From an uncultured Bacillota bacterium (GTDB taxonomy: Bacteria; Bacillota_I; Bacilli_A; RF39; UBA660): a DNA stretch of 64,000 bases. Below the pieces are notes generated by a model that saw only the letters and a program-made list of their open reading frames with translations, did not search any database and was not told where the DNA came from. Every line of letters begins with the position of its first letter. Position 1 is the first letter of the stretch. The stretch is from assembly GCA_905205665.1 (NCBI GenBank), contig CAJLEF010000005.1, positions 31,270 to 95,269 of the forward strand, read 5' to 3'. A program made the position numbers and the translations under genes. This document shows positions 44,068 through 51,676 of the stretch, piece by piece.

Positions 44068-44968
44068 GATTCATTGCTAAATTAGCAATTTTTATAGCTC
44101 CATCTAAAGTATCACAAGAAGCAATAAAAAGATTTTTATGGCAAAAACGGAAGCCTAACACTCCTGTTAGTTTTTCTAATTCTTCTTGTTCTTTGCCTCC
44201 CCACTCTTCTTTTAAAGGACACCGAAGTTCAAAACTATTTTTTTCTTTGGGAATCGTATGAATAACGTATCCACCTCGGTTAGAAGGAAAAATAGCAAAC
44301 CAAATATCTTCTGCTTTTTTGCTTTTACTATCTAAAACAGCTTTGCTATATGGAAGATACTCATTTAATAAAAGAAGATGGTTACCACTCTTTTCGATTT
44401 TCTCTTCCACCATATCTTTAGCTTTTAAATAATCTAAAGTTCTTTTTTCAATTCTATCAAAAATCACTTTAAAGATTTGATAAGCTTCATAAAAAGCTTC
44501 ATTATAACTTTTTTCTTCACACCATGTAGGATTTAAATATTCCACTACTTCTGATAAAGAAGATACTTTATAATCATTAGGATTTGAAAGAAACATCCCA
44601 TTATCATAAGCGTCAATTTGCATTACAAAATCATGTAAAAAAAGATCATAAGCATAATCAATATCTTTAACATTAAGACTTTTTAAATAATCTTTACCAT
44701 ATTTTTCAAATAATTTTCCAAAAGAACAATATTTCACCTTATTTTCTCTTACTTTAGAGTCAGCCTGATGATGATCAAACTCACCAAAACCAATATCATA
44801 AATTATTTTATCTGGATAAAGACTAGCATTGATTTCTTTTGCACGATACAAAGTAATATTTTTAAATACTTTTTCTAAAAAGATGGTGGAAAAAACATCA
44901 TCAGCATGAAATTTGCTATCATGCGTTACAAACTTAGCGTCTTTTAAATTATCACAAATTGTTAACAT
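44057..44968 (-). CDS. MYG1/UPF0160-family putative exonuclease
   Basis: 303 residues. Family signatures THDSKFHADDVFSTIFL (near the N terminus) and YDIGFGEFDHHQ (DHH-type metal site) are intact, with DAYDNGMF in the middle and a C-terminal RCPLKEEWGG. MYG1 of eukaryotes is described as a 3'-5' RNA exonuclease; bacterial members are sporadic. Monocistronic, start after AGAGGT. The substrate here is unknown. Confidence 0.88.
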   Translation of the reverse strand: MLTICDNLKDAKFVTHDSKFHADDVFSTIFLEKVFKNITLYRAKEINASLYPDKIIYDIGFGEFDHHQADSKVRENKVKYCSFGKLFEKYGKDYLKSLNVKDIDYAYDLFLHDFVMQIDAYDNGMFLSNPNDYKVSSLSEVVEYLNPTWCEEKSYNEAFYEAYQIFKVIFDRIEKRTLDYLKAKDMVEEKIEKSGNHLLLLNEYLPYSKAVLDSKSKKAEDIWFAIFPSNRGGYVIHTIPKEKNSFELRCPLKEEWGGKEQEELEKLTGVLGFRFCHKNLFIASCDTLDGAIKIANLAMNQKR

Positions 44969-45057
44969 AAAAACCTCTTTTCTATATTTATATACTTTGC
45001 TTATTATAACATAGCAAAAGGCTGCTGACGAAATTTTCTTTTATTTTTAGTTTTTTG

Positions 45058-45066
45058 TGGTACAAT
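45058..45066 (+). promoter_or_regulatory. Extended -10 promoter of def
   Basis: TGG-TACAAT, 24 bases before the def start; no clear -35. Confidence 0.45.
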
Positions 45067-45089
45067 ATTAATGTTTTGGGGTGTTGTAT

Positions 45090-45641
45090 ATGAATTTACC
45101 AAAGATACATATTTTAGAAGAATATGATAAAAAATTAAGAATGACAAGTAAGGAAGTTACCTTTCCTTTATCAAAAGAAGACAAAGATATGATTAATGAT
45201 ATGATAACTTATCTTACTATGAGTCAAATTAAAGAATATGAAGAAAAATATAATTTAAGACCTGGGATGGGCCTTTCAGCTGTTCAAGTTGGCTTATTAA
45301 AACGAATTTTTGTTATTGTTGAAGAAAAAGATGATCATACTTTCAAAAACTACATTGTTATTAATCCAAAAGTTCTTGCTCACAGTGAAGAAGAAATATT
45401 TGTTGGCGAAGGTGAAGGATGTTTATCTGTTAATCGTCCCGTAGAAGGAATCGTACCAAGATTTGCTAGACTCACTGTGGAAGCCTATGACGTAGAAGGA
45501 AACAAATTTCAAATTCGCGTTCGGGAAGACATTGCTATTGCTTTTCAACATGAAATTGATCATTTAAATGGCATTTTATTTATAGATAAAATTGATCCTA
45601 AAAACCCTTTTAAAAATCGTGATAAAATGCGTGAAATTTAA
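45090..45641 (+). CDS. def: Peptide deformylase
   Basis: Removes the formyl group from new proteins. 183 residues, type 2 (Gram-positive) size. Motif 1 GMGLSAVQVG (Ser for the usual Ala), motif 2 EGCLSVNRP with the metal Cys, motif 3 IAFQHEIDHLNGILF with the two His and Glu. ATG at 45090 follows GGGGTG at 7 bases; the upstream GTG at 45081 lies inside that site. Monocistronic. Confidence 0.96.
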   Translation: MNLPKIHILEEYDKKLRMTSKEVTFPLSKEDKDMINDMITYLTMSQIKEYEEKYNLRPGMGLSAVQVGLLKRIFVIVEEKDDHTFKNYIVINPKVLAHSEEEIFVGEGEGCLSVNRPVEGIVPRFARLTVEAYDVEGNKFQIRVREDIAIAFQHEIDHLNGILFIDKIDPKNPFKNRDKMREI

Positions 45642-45676
45642 AAAACTGAATATCTTTAAAAGACGTTCAGTTTTTT
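45640..45676. terminator. Bidirectional terminator between def and smc
   Basis: AAAAAACTGAA / TTCAGTTTTTT with a 15-base loop that can fold further. Confidence 0.82.
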
Positions 45677-45679
45677 ATT

Positions 45680-48628
45680 TTACATATCCTTATTCTCTAA
45701 AGTAACACTTACAATTTTAGAAACACCTTGTTCTTGCATCGTAATACCGTATAAAGTACCAGCATATTCCATTGTTCTTTTCTTATGGGTAATCAGTAAG
45801 AATTCACTTTTATCCTTTTGTTCTTGTAAGTATTTACCAAAAGTGTCAACATTTGCTTCATCTAAAGCTGCTTCTACCTCATCTAAAATACAAAATGGTA
45901 CAGGATAGACATTTAATATTGCAAATAAAAGAGAAATAGCTGTTAATGTTTTTTCGCCACCAGATAAAAGTTGAATACTATTTAATTTCTTTCCAGGAGG
46001 TTCTGCTACAATTTCAATACCAGTTTCTAAAATGTTTTCAGGTTCGGTAAGTCTTAATTCACCACGGCCACCTTTAAACATTTTTTTAAATACTATAGAA
46101 AACTCTTCTGCTATTTTTTGGAAAGCTTCTTTTAGGCGAGTTTCCATAACGCCATCCATCTCATCAATGATTTTATAAAGATCTTCGCATGATTTTTCTA
46201 GATCTTCTTTCTGGGTCATTAAAAATTCATAACGTTCATTTACTCTTTCATATTCACTTATACTACCGACATTTACGTCTCCTAAAGCTCGTATTTCATT
46301 TTTGAGACTCTTTACTTTTAGTCTCGCAATATCTTCTTTAATATCAAGTTCATAGTCCATTTTAGCTTTTTCGTAAGTAATGTGATAATCTTCACTTAAA
46401 ATATTGAGTAAATAATCCATTTTAGTATCTAACTTACCAATTTCAATTTCATGCTTATTAATTTCATTTTCAATTTTATGAAAATTACTGTTTTTCTCAC
46501 GATATTTATTTTCTAATTCTGAAATTGAAGAGGAAAGTTCACTCTTCTCTTTTTGTAAGTCTGTCAAATCACGGGTTATTTTTTCTTTTTCAATTTCAAC
46601 ATTCTTTTTCTTATCTAAAATAGTAACAATAGAAGAAGCTACTGTGCCATTTTTTAACATACTTGCAGAAGACATATCTTCTTTTAAAAATGTTAATTTG
46701 CTTTCAAATTCTTCCTTATCTTTGTTTTTATTTTTAAGTAGTTCTACTTGATAAAAAATATTTTTTTCTAATTTAGAAATCTTTTCTTTTCTTTCTTCAC
46801 TTTCTTGCTGTAGTTCTGTCTTTTTACTTAAAATATTTTTTAATGTAATTTCATTTTCTTTTAAAGCATTTTGAACATTTACTAAATCTTTCTTTTCGGT
46901 TAAAGATGAGGTTTGTTTTTTGATAGAACCACCGGTTAAAGAACCACCACTATGCATGATCTCACCATCTAAAGTAACTACTCGATAACGATAATTCAAA
47001 GATGAAGCAAGTTGATTCATAGCGTCAAAATCACGAACGACTAAAACATTGCCTAATTGGTTAGTTATAATATTATTATATATTTCATCATAAGAAACTA
47101 AGTCACTGGCAACGCCCAAAAAACCTATAGTTTTTTTAGCTATTTCTAAATCTTCACCACTTATCTTTCGTCCTTTAATGACATTTAAAGGAAAGAAAGT
47201 AGCACGCCCTAAATGATTATTTTTTAAATAATTAATAGCTTCTTTCGCACAAGCTTCATTGTCACAAATGATAAAGTTAGAAGAAGCTCCTAAAGCAATA
47301 TCAATAGCTGTTGTTAATTCTTCTTTAACATTTAAATTTTTACCAATTGTTTTATGAATTCCTCTTAAACGAGGATGATTAATAACGTTTTTCACTGCAA
47401 CAGGTAAAGACATATCTTGTTCAATATTAGCTTCTAATAAATTTATTTTATTTTTCAAAATTAAATTATTACGAGAACATTCCTCATACTCATTATTTAA
47501 GTGTCTTTCACTTAAAGTTTGTAAAGAATCTTTTTCTTCTAAGTCACTTAAATCTCTTCGAGAGTGGTTCAAGTTTGTCTCTAATTTAGTAATATCTTCT
47601 TGTAAAAGAGATAGTTCTTTAGAAAGACGGACTTCTTCTTCTTTCAAAGCTAATAAATTTTCATTAACTTTTTCTTCACTCACTTCGTACTTTTGTCTTT
47701 CTAAAAGTAATGTGTATTCTGAATTTATCTTTGCTAAATTTTCATTAATAGAAATAAGTTCTTTGTTCTTTTTGTCGATATCTTCTTCTAAATGCAAAAG
47801 TTTTAATTTTAAACTTTCTGTTTCGTTGTTATCTTTGGTACTCGTTACTTCAAGTTTTTCTTTTTTGCTTTGTAACTCTTCCATTTCTTTAGCTAAAACA
47901 TTATAAACTTCATGAATTTGATTAATATCATAAGTTGCTAAACTAATTTCTAAGCCTTCTAAATCTTTTTTGAGTTCTAAATATTTCTTAGCTTTAATAC
48001 TTTGTTCTTTTAAAGGTTCTACTGATAAAGCCAGTTCATCAGTTACTAAGGTTACCTTTTCTAAATTATCTTTAGTTTTTTCTAATTTACGAACACTTTC
48101 TGTTTTACGTGTTTTATATTTTAAAACACCTGCCGCCCCTTCTAAGATTACTCTTCTATCATACGGTTTAGAACTTACGATAGATTCAATACTACCTTGA
48201 CTAATGATGTTAAAAGAATCGACACCAACACCACTATCTAAAAATAAGTTAGTGACATCTTTTAAACGAACTTTACTATTATTAATGTAATATTCATTTT
48301 CACCTGTATGATAAAGGACTCTTTTTACTTCCACATCTTGTAAATCCGTATTCAAAAAATGATCTGTATTATCAAAGGTTAACGCCACCTCACATCTTTT
48401 TAAAGGACTTCTTGTTTCACTACCAGCAAAAATAACATCACTCATAGCACCCGCACCACGGAGACTTTTTACAGATTGTTCGCCAAGTACCCATCTAACC
48501 GCATCAACAATATTACTTTTGCCAGAGCCATTAGGTCCAACAATAGCTGTTATATTTGTTTTAAGTTCAATATCTATTTTATCTGCAAAGGATTTAAAAC
48601 CAAATGCTCGAATACTTTTTAACTTCAT
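45680..48628 (-). CDS. smc: Chromosome segregation ATPase SMC, short-armed
   Basis: Core of the bacterial condensin. N-terminal Walker A GPNGSGKSN (31-39), hinge around residues 420-560 (RLRGIHKTIGKNL, GRATFFPLN, GGSLTGGS), C-terminal signature LLSGGEKTLTAISLLFAI and Walker B PFCILDEVEAALD. At 982 residues it is about 200 shorter than the roughly 1190 of Bacillus; the deficit is in both coiled-coil arms. Mycoplasmas have similarly short SMC proteins. It follows rnc by two bases, the classic order; ftsY is not here. Confidence 0.96.
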   Translation of the reverse strand: MKLKSIRAFGFKSFADKIDIELKTNITAIVGPNGSGKSNIVDAVRWVLGEQSVKSLRGAGAMSDVIFAGSETRSPLKRCEVALTFDNTDHFLNTDLQDVEVKRVLYHTGENEYYINNSKVRLKDVTNLFLDSGVGVDSFNIISQGSIESIVSSKPYDRRVILEGAAGVLKYKTRKTESVRKLEKTKDNLEKVTLVTDELALSVEPLKEQSIKAKKYLELKKDLEGLEISLATYDINQIHEVYNVLAKEMEELQSKKEKLEVTSTKDNNETESLKLKLLHLEEDIDKKNKELISINENLAKINSEYTLLLERQKYEVSEEKVNENLLALKEEEVRLSKELSLLQEDITKLETNLNHSRRDLSDLEEKDSLQTLSERHLNNEYEECSRNNLILKNKINLLEANIEQDMSLPVAVKNVINHPRLRGIHKTIGKNLNVKEELTTAIDIALGASSNFIICDNEACAKEAINYLKNNHLGRATFFPLNVIKGRKISGEDLEIAKKTIGFLGVASDLVSYDEIYNNIITNQLGNVLVVRDFDAMNQLASSLNYRYRVVTLDGEIMHSGGSLTGGSIKKQTSSLTEKKDLVNVQNALKENEITLKNILSKKTELQQESEERKEKISKLEKNIFYQVELLKNKNKDKEEFESKLTFLKEDMSSASMLKNGTVASSIVTILDKKKNVEIEKEKITRDLTDLQKEKSELSSSISELENKYREKNSNFHKIENEINKHEIEIGKLDTKMDYLLNILSEDYHITYEKAKMDYELDIKEDIARLKVKSLKNEIRALGDVNVGSISEYERVNERYEFLMTQKEDLEKSCEDLYKIIDEMDGVMETRLKEAFQKIAEEFSIVFKKMFKGGRGELRLTEPENILETGIEIVAEPPGKKLNSIQLLSGGEKTLTAISLLFAILNVYPVPFCILDEVEAALDEANVDTFGKYLQEQKDKSEFLLITHKKRTMEYAGTLYGITMQEQGVSKIVSVTLENKDM

Positions 48629-48630
48629 CT

Positions 48631-49287
48631 TTATCTAGCCCTTTTCCGGTAAGCATCACAAGCTGCTTTTTGTTCGGCTTCTTTTTTGCTTTTGCCAATG
48701 CCTGTTCCAAAAACAATACCATCAATAACAACATTTACTTCAAAAGTCTTATCATGAGCCGGGCCTTCTTCTCTTACAATTTCATAACTTAAACTTTCCT
48801 TATCCGTTTGAACCATTTCTTGTAAGGCTGATTTATAATCTGATAAAAATATTTCTTTTCTTTCAATATAAGGCACAATGATATTTAAAGCATATTCTTT
48901 AGCAACTGTAAAACCACAATCTAAATAAATAGCCCCCAAAACACTTTCAAAAACATCTGCGATAATGGTATCATTTACATTATCTAATTGCCCATTACCA
49001 ACTCTAATATATTTATTTAAACCTATTTCTTTGGCATAAGTAGCTAAAGCATGTTCACAAACATAACTTGCTCTTGTTTTAGTCATATCGCCTTCTCTTA
49101 AATCAGTGTTTAAATAAAAATATTCACTTGTAATAAGTTCTAAGACTGCATCTCCTAAAAATTCCAAACGTTCATAAGATTCTAAATGGTGTTCGTTAGC
49201 ATAAGACGTATGTGTAAACGCAGTTTGCATTTGTTCCAAATTTTTTATTTGAATATGATATTTTTCAAAAAATTCTTCAAAGTTCAT
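48631..49287 (-). CDS. rnc: Ribonuclease III
   Basis: Cleaves double-stranded RNA, including rRNA precursors. 218 residues: RIIID signature ERLEFLGDAVLELI with catalytic Asp/Glu, ADVFESVLGAIYLD with the second acidic set, and a C-terminal dsRBD (YKSALQEMVQ ... GIGKSKKEAEQKAACDA). ATG at 49287 stands 8 bases from AGGAGG; the ATG at 49293 is only 2 bases away and is rejected. Confidence 0.96.
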   Translation of the reverse strand: MNFEEFFEKYHIQIKNLEQMQTAFTHTSYANEHHLESYERLEFLGDAVLELITSEYFYLNTDLREGDMTKTRASYVCEHALATYAKEIGLNKYIRVGNGQLDNVNDTIIADVFESVLGAIYLDCGFTVAKEYALNIIVPYIERKEIFLSDYKSALQEMVQTDKESLSYEIVREEGPAHDKTFEVNVVIDGIVFGTGIGKSKKEAEQKAACDAYRKRAR

Positions 49288-49307
49288 TTTCATAACCTCC
49301 TTTCAAA

Positions 49308-49336
49308 ATTATACACACAGAAAAGTTATTTTACAA
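49308..49336 (-). promoter_or_regulatory. Promoter of rnc-smc
   Basis: TTGTAA (49336-49331), 17-base spacer, perfect TATAAT (49313-49308). Confidence 0.75.
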
Positions 49337-49375
49337 GTAAGTTTTTTTGTAGTAAAATGATTTTAGGTGATAGCT

Positions 49376-49582
49376 ACGCAAAAGTTACTTATTTCTTTAA
49401 TTAATTTTTATCAAAATTTACCTTTATCGTCCCACAGTTATTGTCGGTGTATTCCTACTTGTAGTGAATATACTAAACAAGCTATTTTGAAGTATGGTTC
49501 TTTTAAAGGAATGAAATTAGGACTTAAAAGAATTTTAAAATGTCGTCCTCATGGCATTTATGGCTATCAACCACTTGAATAA
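49376..49582 (+). CDS. yidD: Membrane protein insertion efficiency factor YidD
   Basis: A small protein assisting YidC-dependent insertion. The family core CRCIPTCSEYTKQAILKYGS, then KGMKLGLKRILKCRPHGIYG and YQPL are clear. The start is odd: there is no ATG. AGGTGAT (49365-49371) is followed by ACG CAA AAG TTA CTT, where ACG is just where a start is expected and aligns with the Met of MKKLL-type YidD proteins. The alternative GTG at 49367 lies inside the ribosome site. I annotate ACG at 49376 provisionally. Confidence 0.8.
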   Translation, partial: TQKLLISLINFYQNLPLSSHSYCRCIPTCSEYTKQAILKYGSFKGMKLGLKRILKCRPHGIYGYQPLE

Positions 49583-49595
49583 AAGGAGGTGGAAA

Positions 49596-50456
49596 ATGAA
49601 AAAGTTTTTTTATAGTATCATTTTAGGGTCTTTACTACTTTTAGCGAGTGGTTGTAATAATCTTGAAAATGCCAGTATTTATACTACAACTTATCCTATT
49701 GAGTATTTAGCCACCACGCTTTATAGTGATCACTCCACATCATCTTCTATTTATCCAGATGGGGCTATCGTAGATGATTACACTTTAACAGAAAAACAAA
49801 TTGACAATTTTAGTAAAGGAACACTTTTTATCTATAATGGTACAACAAGTGAAAAACAAATTGCTAATACTTTAGTAAAAAAGAATAAAAATCTTAAAAT
49901 TATTGATGCGGCCTACGCTTTAAAATATGATTATGGTGTGGAAGAATTATGGCTTAGCCCAAGTAATTATTTAATGTTAGCAGCTAATATTAAAGATAGC
50001 TTACAAGAACAAATTGATTCTAAATATATTAATGAAGAAATTGAAAATAAATATAAAACATTAGAAGAAACTTTATCTATTATGGATGCAGAAATTAGAT
50101 CAATAGCTAAAAATGCAAAAAGTAGTAATAATCATATTTTAATAGCTGATTCTAATACTTTCAAATATTTAGAAAATTATGGTTTTAAAGTAATTTCTTT
50201 AGAAGATTACAGTTTAAATAGTTCTCCATTAGCTTCTTTAAAAAGTAATTTCAAAGCAGGTACCTATAAGTATGTCTTAACTAAAAAAGGCGTAGAAGAA
50301 TCTGATGTTTTAAAGGATATTAAAAAAGATACTTCTGCAGTATCTATGCCTGTTGATTTTATGAATACTCTTTCTGAAGATAGTCGTAAAGCTAATGAAA
50401 CATACTTAACTATTATGAAGCAATATATTGCTAATTTAAAAACGATAACAAATTAA
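49596..50456 (+). CDS. ZnuA/TroA-like lipoprotein lacking metal-binding histidines
   Basis: 286 residues with a lipoprotein signal (FYSIILGSLLLLASGC, lipidated Cys20), then a cluster A-1 solute-binding fold: TTYPIEYLATTLYSD, GTLFIYNGTTSEKQIA, LWLSPSNYLMLAANI and KYVLTKKGVEESD. The positions that normally hold zinc-binding His (DPHDYE, DPHVWLDP) read IVDDYT and VEELWLSP. No ABC permease or ATPase is adjacent. Start follows AAAAGGAGGTG. Fold confident; metal transport doubtful. Confidence 0.85.
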   Translation: MKKFFYSIILGSLLLLASGCNNLENASIYTTTYPIEYLATTLYSDHSTSSSIYPDGAIVDDYTLTEKQIDNFSKGTLFIYNGTTSEKQIANTLVKKNKNLKIIDAAYALKYDYGVEELWLSPSNYLMLAANIKDSLQEQIDSKYINEEIENKYKTLEETLSIMDAEIRSIAKNAKSSNNHILIADSNTFKYLENYGFKVISLEDYSLNSSPLASLKSNFKAGTYKYVLTKKGVEESDVLKDIKKDTSAVSMPVDFMNTLSEDSRKANETYLTIMKQYIANLKTITN

Positions 50457-50465
50457 AATTTACAA

Positions 50466-50487
50466 GCTGCTTTAAAGGCAGTTTTTT
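50466..50487 (+). terminator. Terminator of the ZnuA-like gene
   Basis: CTGC / GCAG plus flanking pairs (CTGCTTTAAAGGCAG) followed by six T's, ten bases after the stop. Confidence 0.7.
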
Positions 50488-50574
50488 ATTTTGCCTTTTG
50501 CCATAAAACCTTATTCACTAATAGAGAAAATATTAGGAAATGCTTTAATTTAGACTTTATTTTTTAAAAATATA

Positions 50575-50583
50575 TGATATAAT
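50575..50583 (+). promoter_or_regulatory. Extended -10 promoter of the tRNA genes
   Basis: TGA-TATAAT, about 21 bases before tRNA-Lys. Confidence 0.6.
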
Positions 50584-50603
50584 TTTAATTGTTAGTGATA
50601 AAT

Positions 50604-50679
50604 GTCTCCATAGCTCAGTTGGTAGAGCAACTGACTCTTAATCAGTGGGTCCACGGTTCGAGCCCGTGTGGGGACACCA
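50604..50679 (+). tRNA. tRNA-Lys (anticodon CTT)
   Basis: Cloverleaf with acceptor GTCTCCA / TGGGGAC, anticodon arm ACTGA-CTCTTAA-TCAGT, T-arm with GGTTCGAGCCC, and encoded CCA. The anticodon CTT reads AAG. Confidence 0.95.
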
Positions 50680-50693
50680 TTATTGTGTATTAT

Positions 50694-50716
50694 AAAAGCC
50701 TTTAAAGAGGCTTTTT
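50694..50716 (+). terminator. Terminator-like hairpin between the two tRNA genes
   Basis: AAAAGCCT / AGGCTTTT, 6-base loop, T-run, only seven bases before tRNA-Gln. Confidence 0.7.
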
Positions 50717-50723
50717 AAATTAT

Positions 50724-50799
50724 TACCCTGTCGCCAAGTGGTAAGGCAATGGGCTCTGACCCCATCATTTCGCCGGTTCGAATCCAGCCAGGGTAGCCA
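50724..50799 (+). tRNA. tRNA-Gln (anticodon CTG)
   Basis: Acceptor TACCCTG / CAGGGTA, anticodon arm ATGGG-CTCTGAC-CCCAT, T-loop TTCGAAT, encoded CCA. The T-stem has one C-A mismatch. Anticodon CTG reads CAG. No GlnRS is seen in this window and GatCAB is present, so it is probably charged with Glu and amidated. Confidence 0.93.
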
Positions 50800-50809
50800 A
50801 TAAAAAAAT

Positions 50810-50836
50810 AAGTCTTGCGAGTTTGCAAGACTTTTT
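50810..50836. terminator. Bidirectional terminator after tRNA-Gln
   Basis: AAGTCTTGC / GCAAGACTT, 6-base loop, T's; also ends rsgA on the other strand. Confidence 0.87.
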
Positions 50837-51676
50837 CTAATATCTATTTTTAGGTAAGTTTTCTAAAATATGAACATAAGACTGATAACGGCTTGGTAAA
50901 ATGTCACCATTTTCCACAGCTTCTTTCACCCTACAATTTCGTTCTTTTAAATGAAAACAATCTTTAAACTCACAAGAGTATTTTTGAAATTCTAAGAATG
51001 CATTTTTAACATCTTCTTTTGAAGAGTCTAAAATATCTAAGGCTGAAAAGCCTGGAGTATCACAAAAAGAAATCGAATCAACAGTAAAAATTTCTGTATG
51101 TCTGGTGGTGTGTTTGCCACGGTTTAAAGCTTGAGATATCTCCCCTGTCTTAAGACTTAAATTTCTATCTAACTTATTTAATAAAGTGCTTTTACCAGCT
51201 CCGGTTTGACCTGTTAAAACTACTAAAGAATTCGCTAAATAATTTTTTAAAGCTTCTAAATCGTTATTATGGAAGCAAGGAATACCAATACTTTCATAGT
51301 ATTTTTTAACCGTTTCATATAAAGAAATATCTTCTAATAAGTCTAATTTAGTGAAACAGATAACTGGTTTAATATTAGCTAAAATAATAGAAGTAATTTC
51401 TTTATCTAATAAAAGAAAATTAAAATCAGGTTGCTTCATAGATGTCACAATAAGACCATAATTAACATTACAAACACTTGGTCTTGAAAGTTCATTTAAA
51501 CGTGGTAATAACTCTAGAATGTAGTTATTTTCTTCATCAATTTCACAATAGTCTCCGACTAAAGGAGTCTTTTTTTGAGCTCTAAATTTTCCTCTTGGTA
51601 CACATTCATAAGAACCATTATCTGTTTTCACAAGATAATGGTTACTTATGTTTTTGATGATTTGTCCTTTTAACAT
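50837..51676 (-). CDS. rsgA: Ribosome small-subunit GTPase RsgA
   Basis: A late 30S assembly GTPase, circularly permuted. 279 residues: N-terminal OB fold, G4 CFTKLDLL, G1 LTGQTGAGKSTLLNKL, G3 DTPGFSAL, and a C-terminal zinc knuckle (CEFKDCFHLKERNCRVK). ATG at 51676 follows AGAAGGAGC and overlaps the prkC stop; an upstream in-frame start lies within prkC. Last gene of prpC-prkC-rsgA, the same order as in Bacillus. Confidence 0.96.
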   Translation of the reverse strand: MLKGQIIKNISNHYLVKTDNGSYECVPRGKFRAQKKTPLVGDYCEIDEENNYILELLPRLNELSRPSVCNVNYGLIVTSMKQPDFNFLLLDKEITSIILANIKPVICFTKLDLLEDISLYETVKKYYESIGIPCFHNNDLEALKNYLANSLVVLTGQTGAGKSTLLNKLDRNLSLKTGEISQALNRGKHTTRHTEIFTVDSISFCDTPGFSALDILDSSKEDVKNAFLEFQKYSCEFKDCFHLKERNCRVKEAVENGDILPSRYQSYVHILENLPKNRY

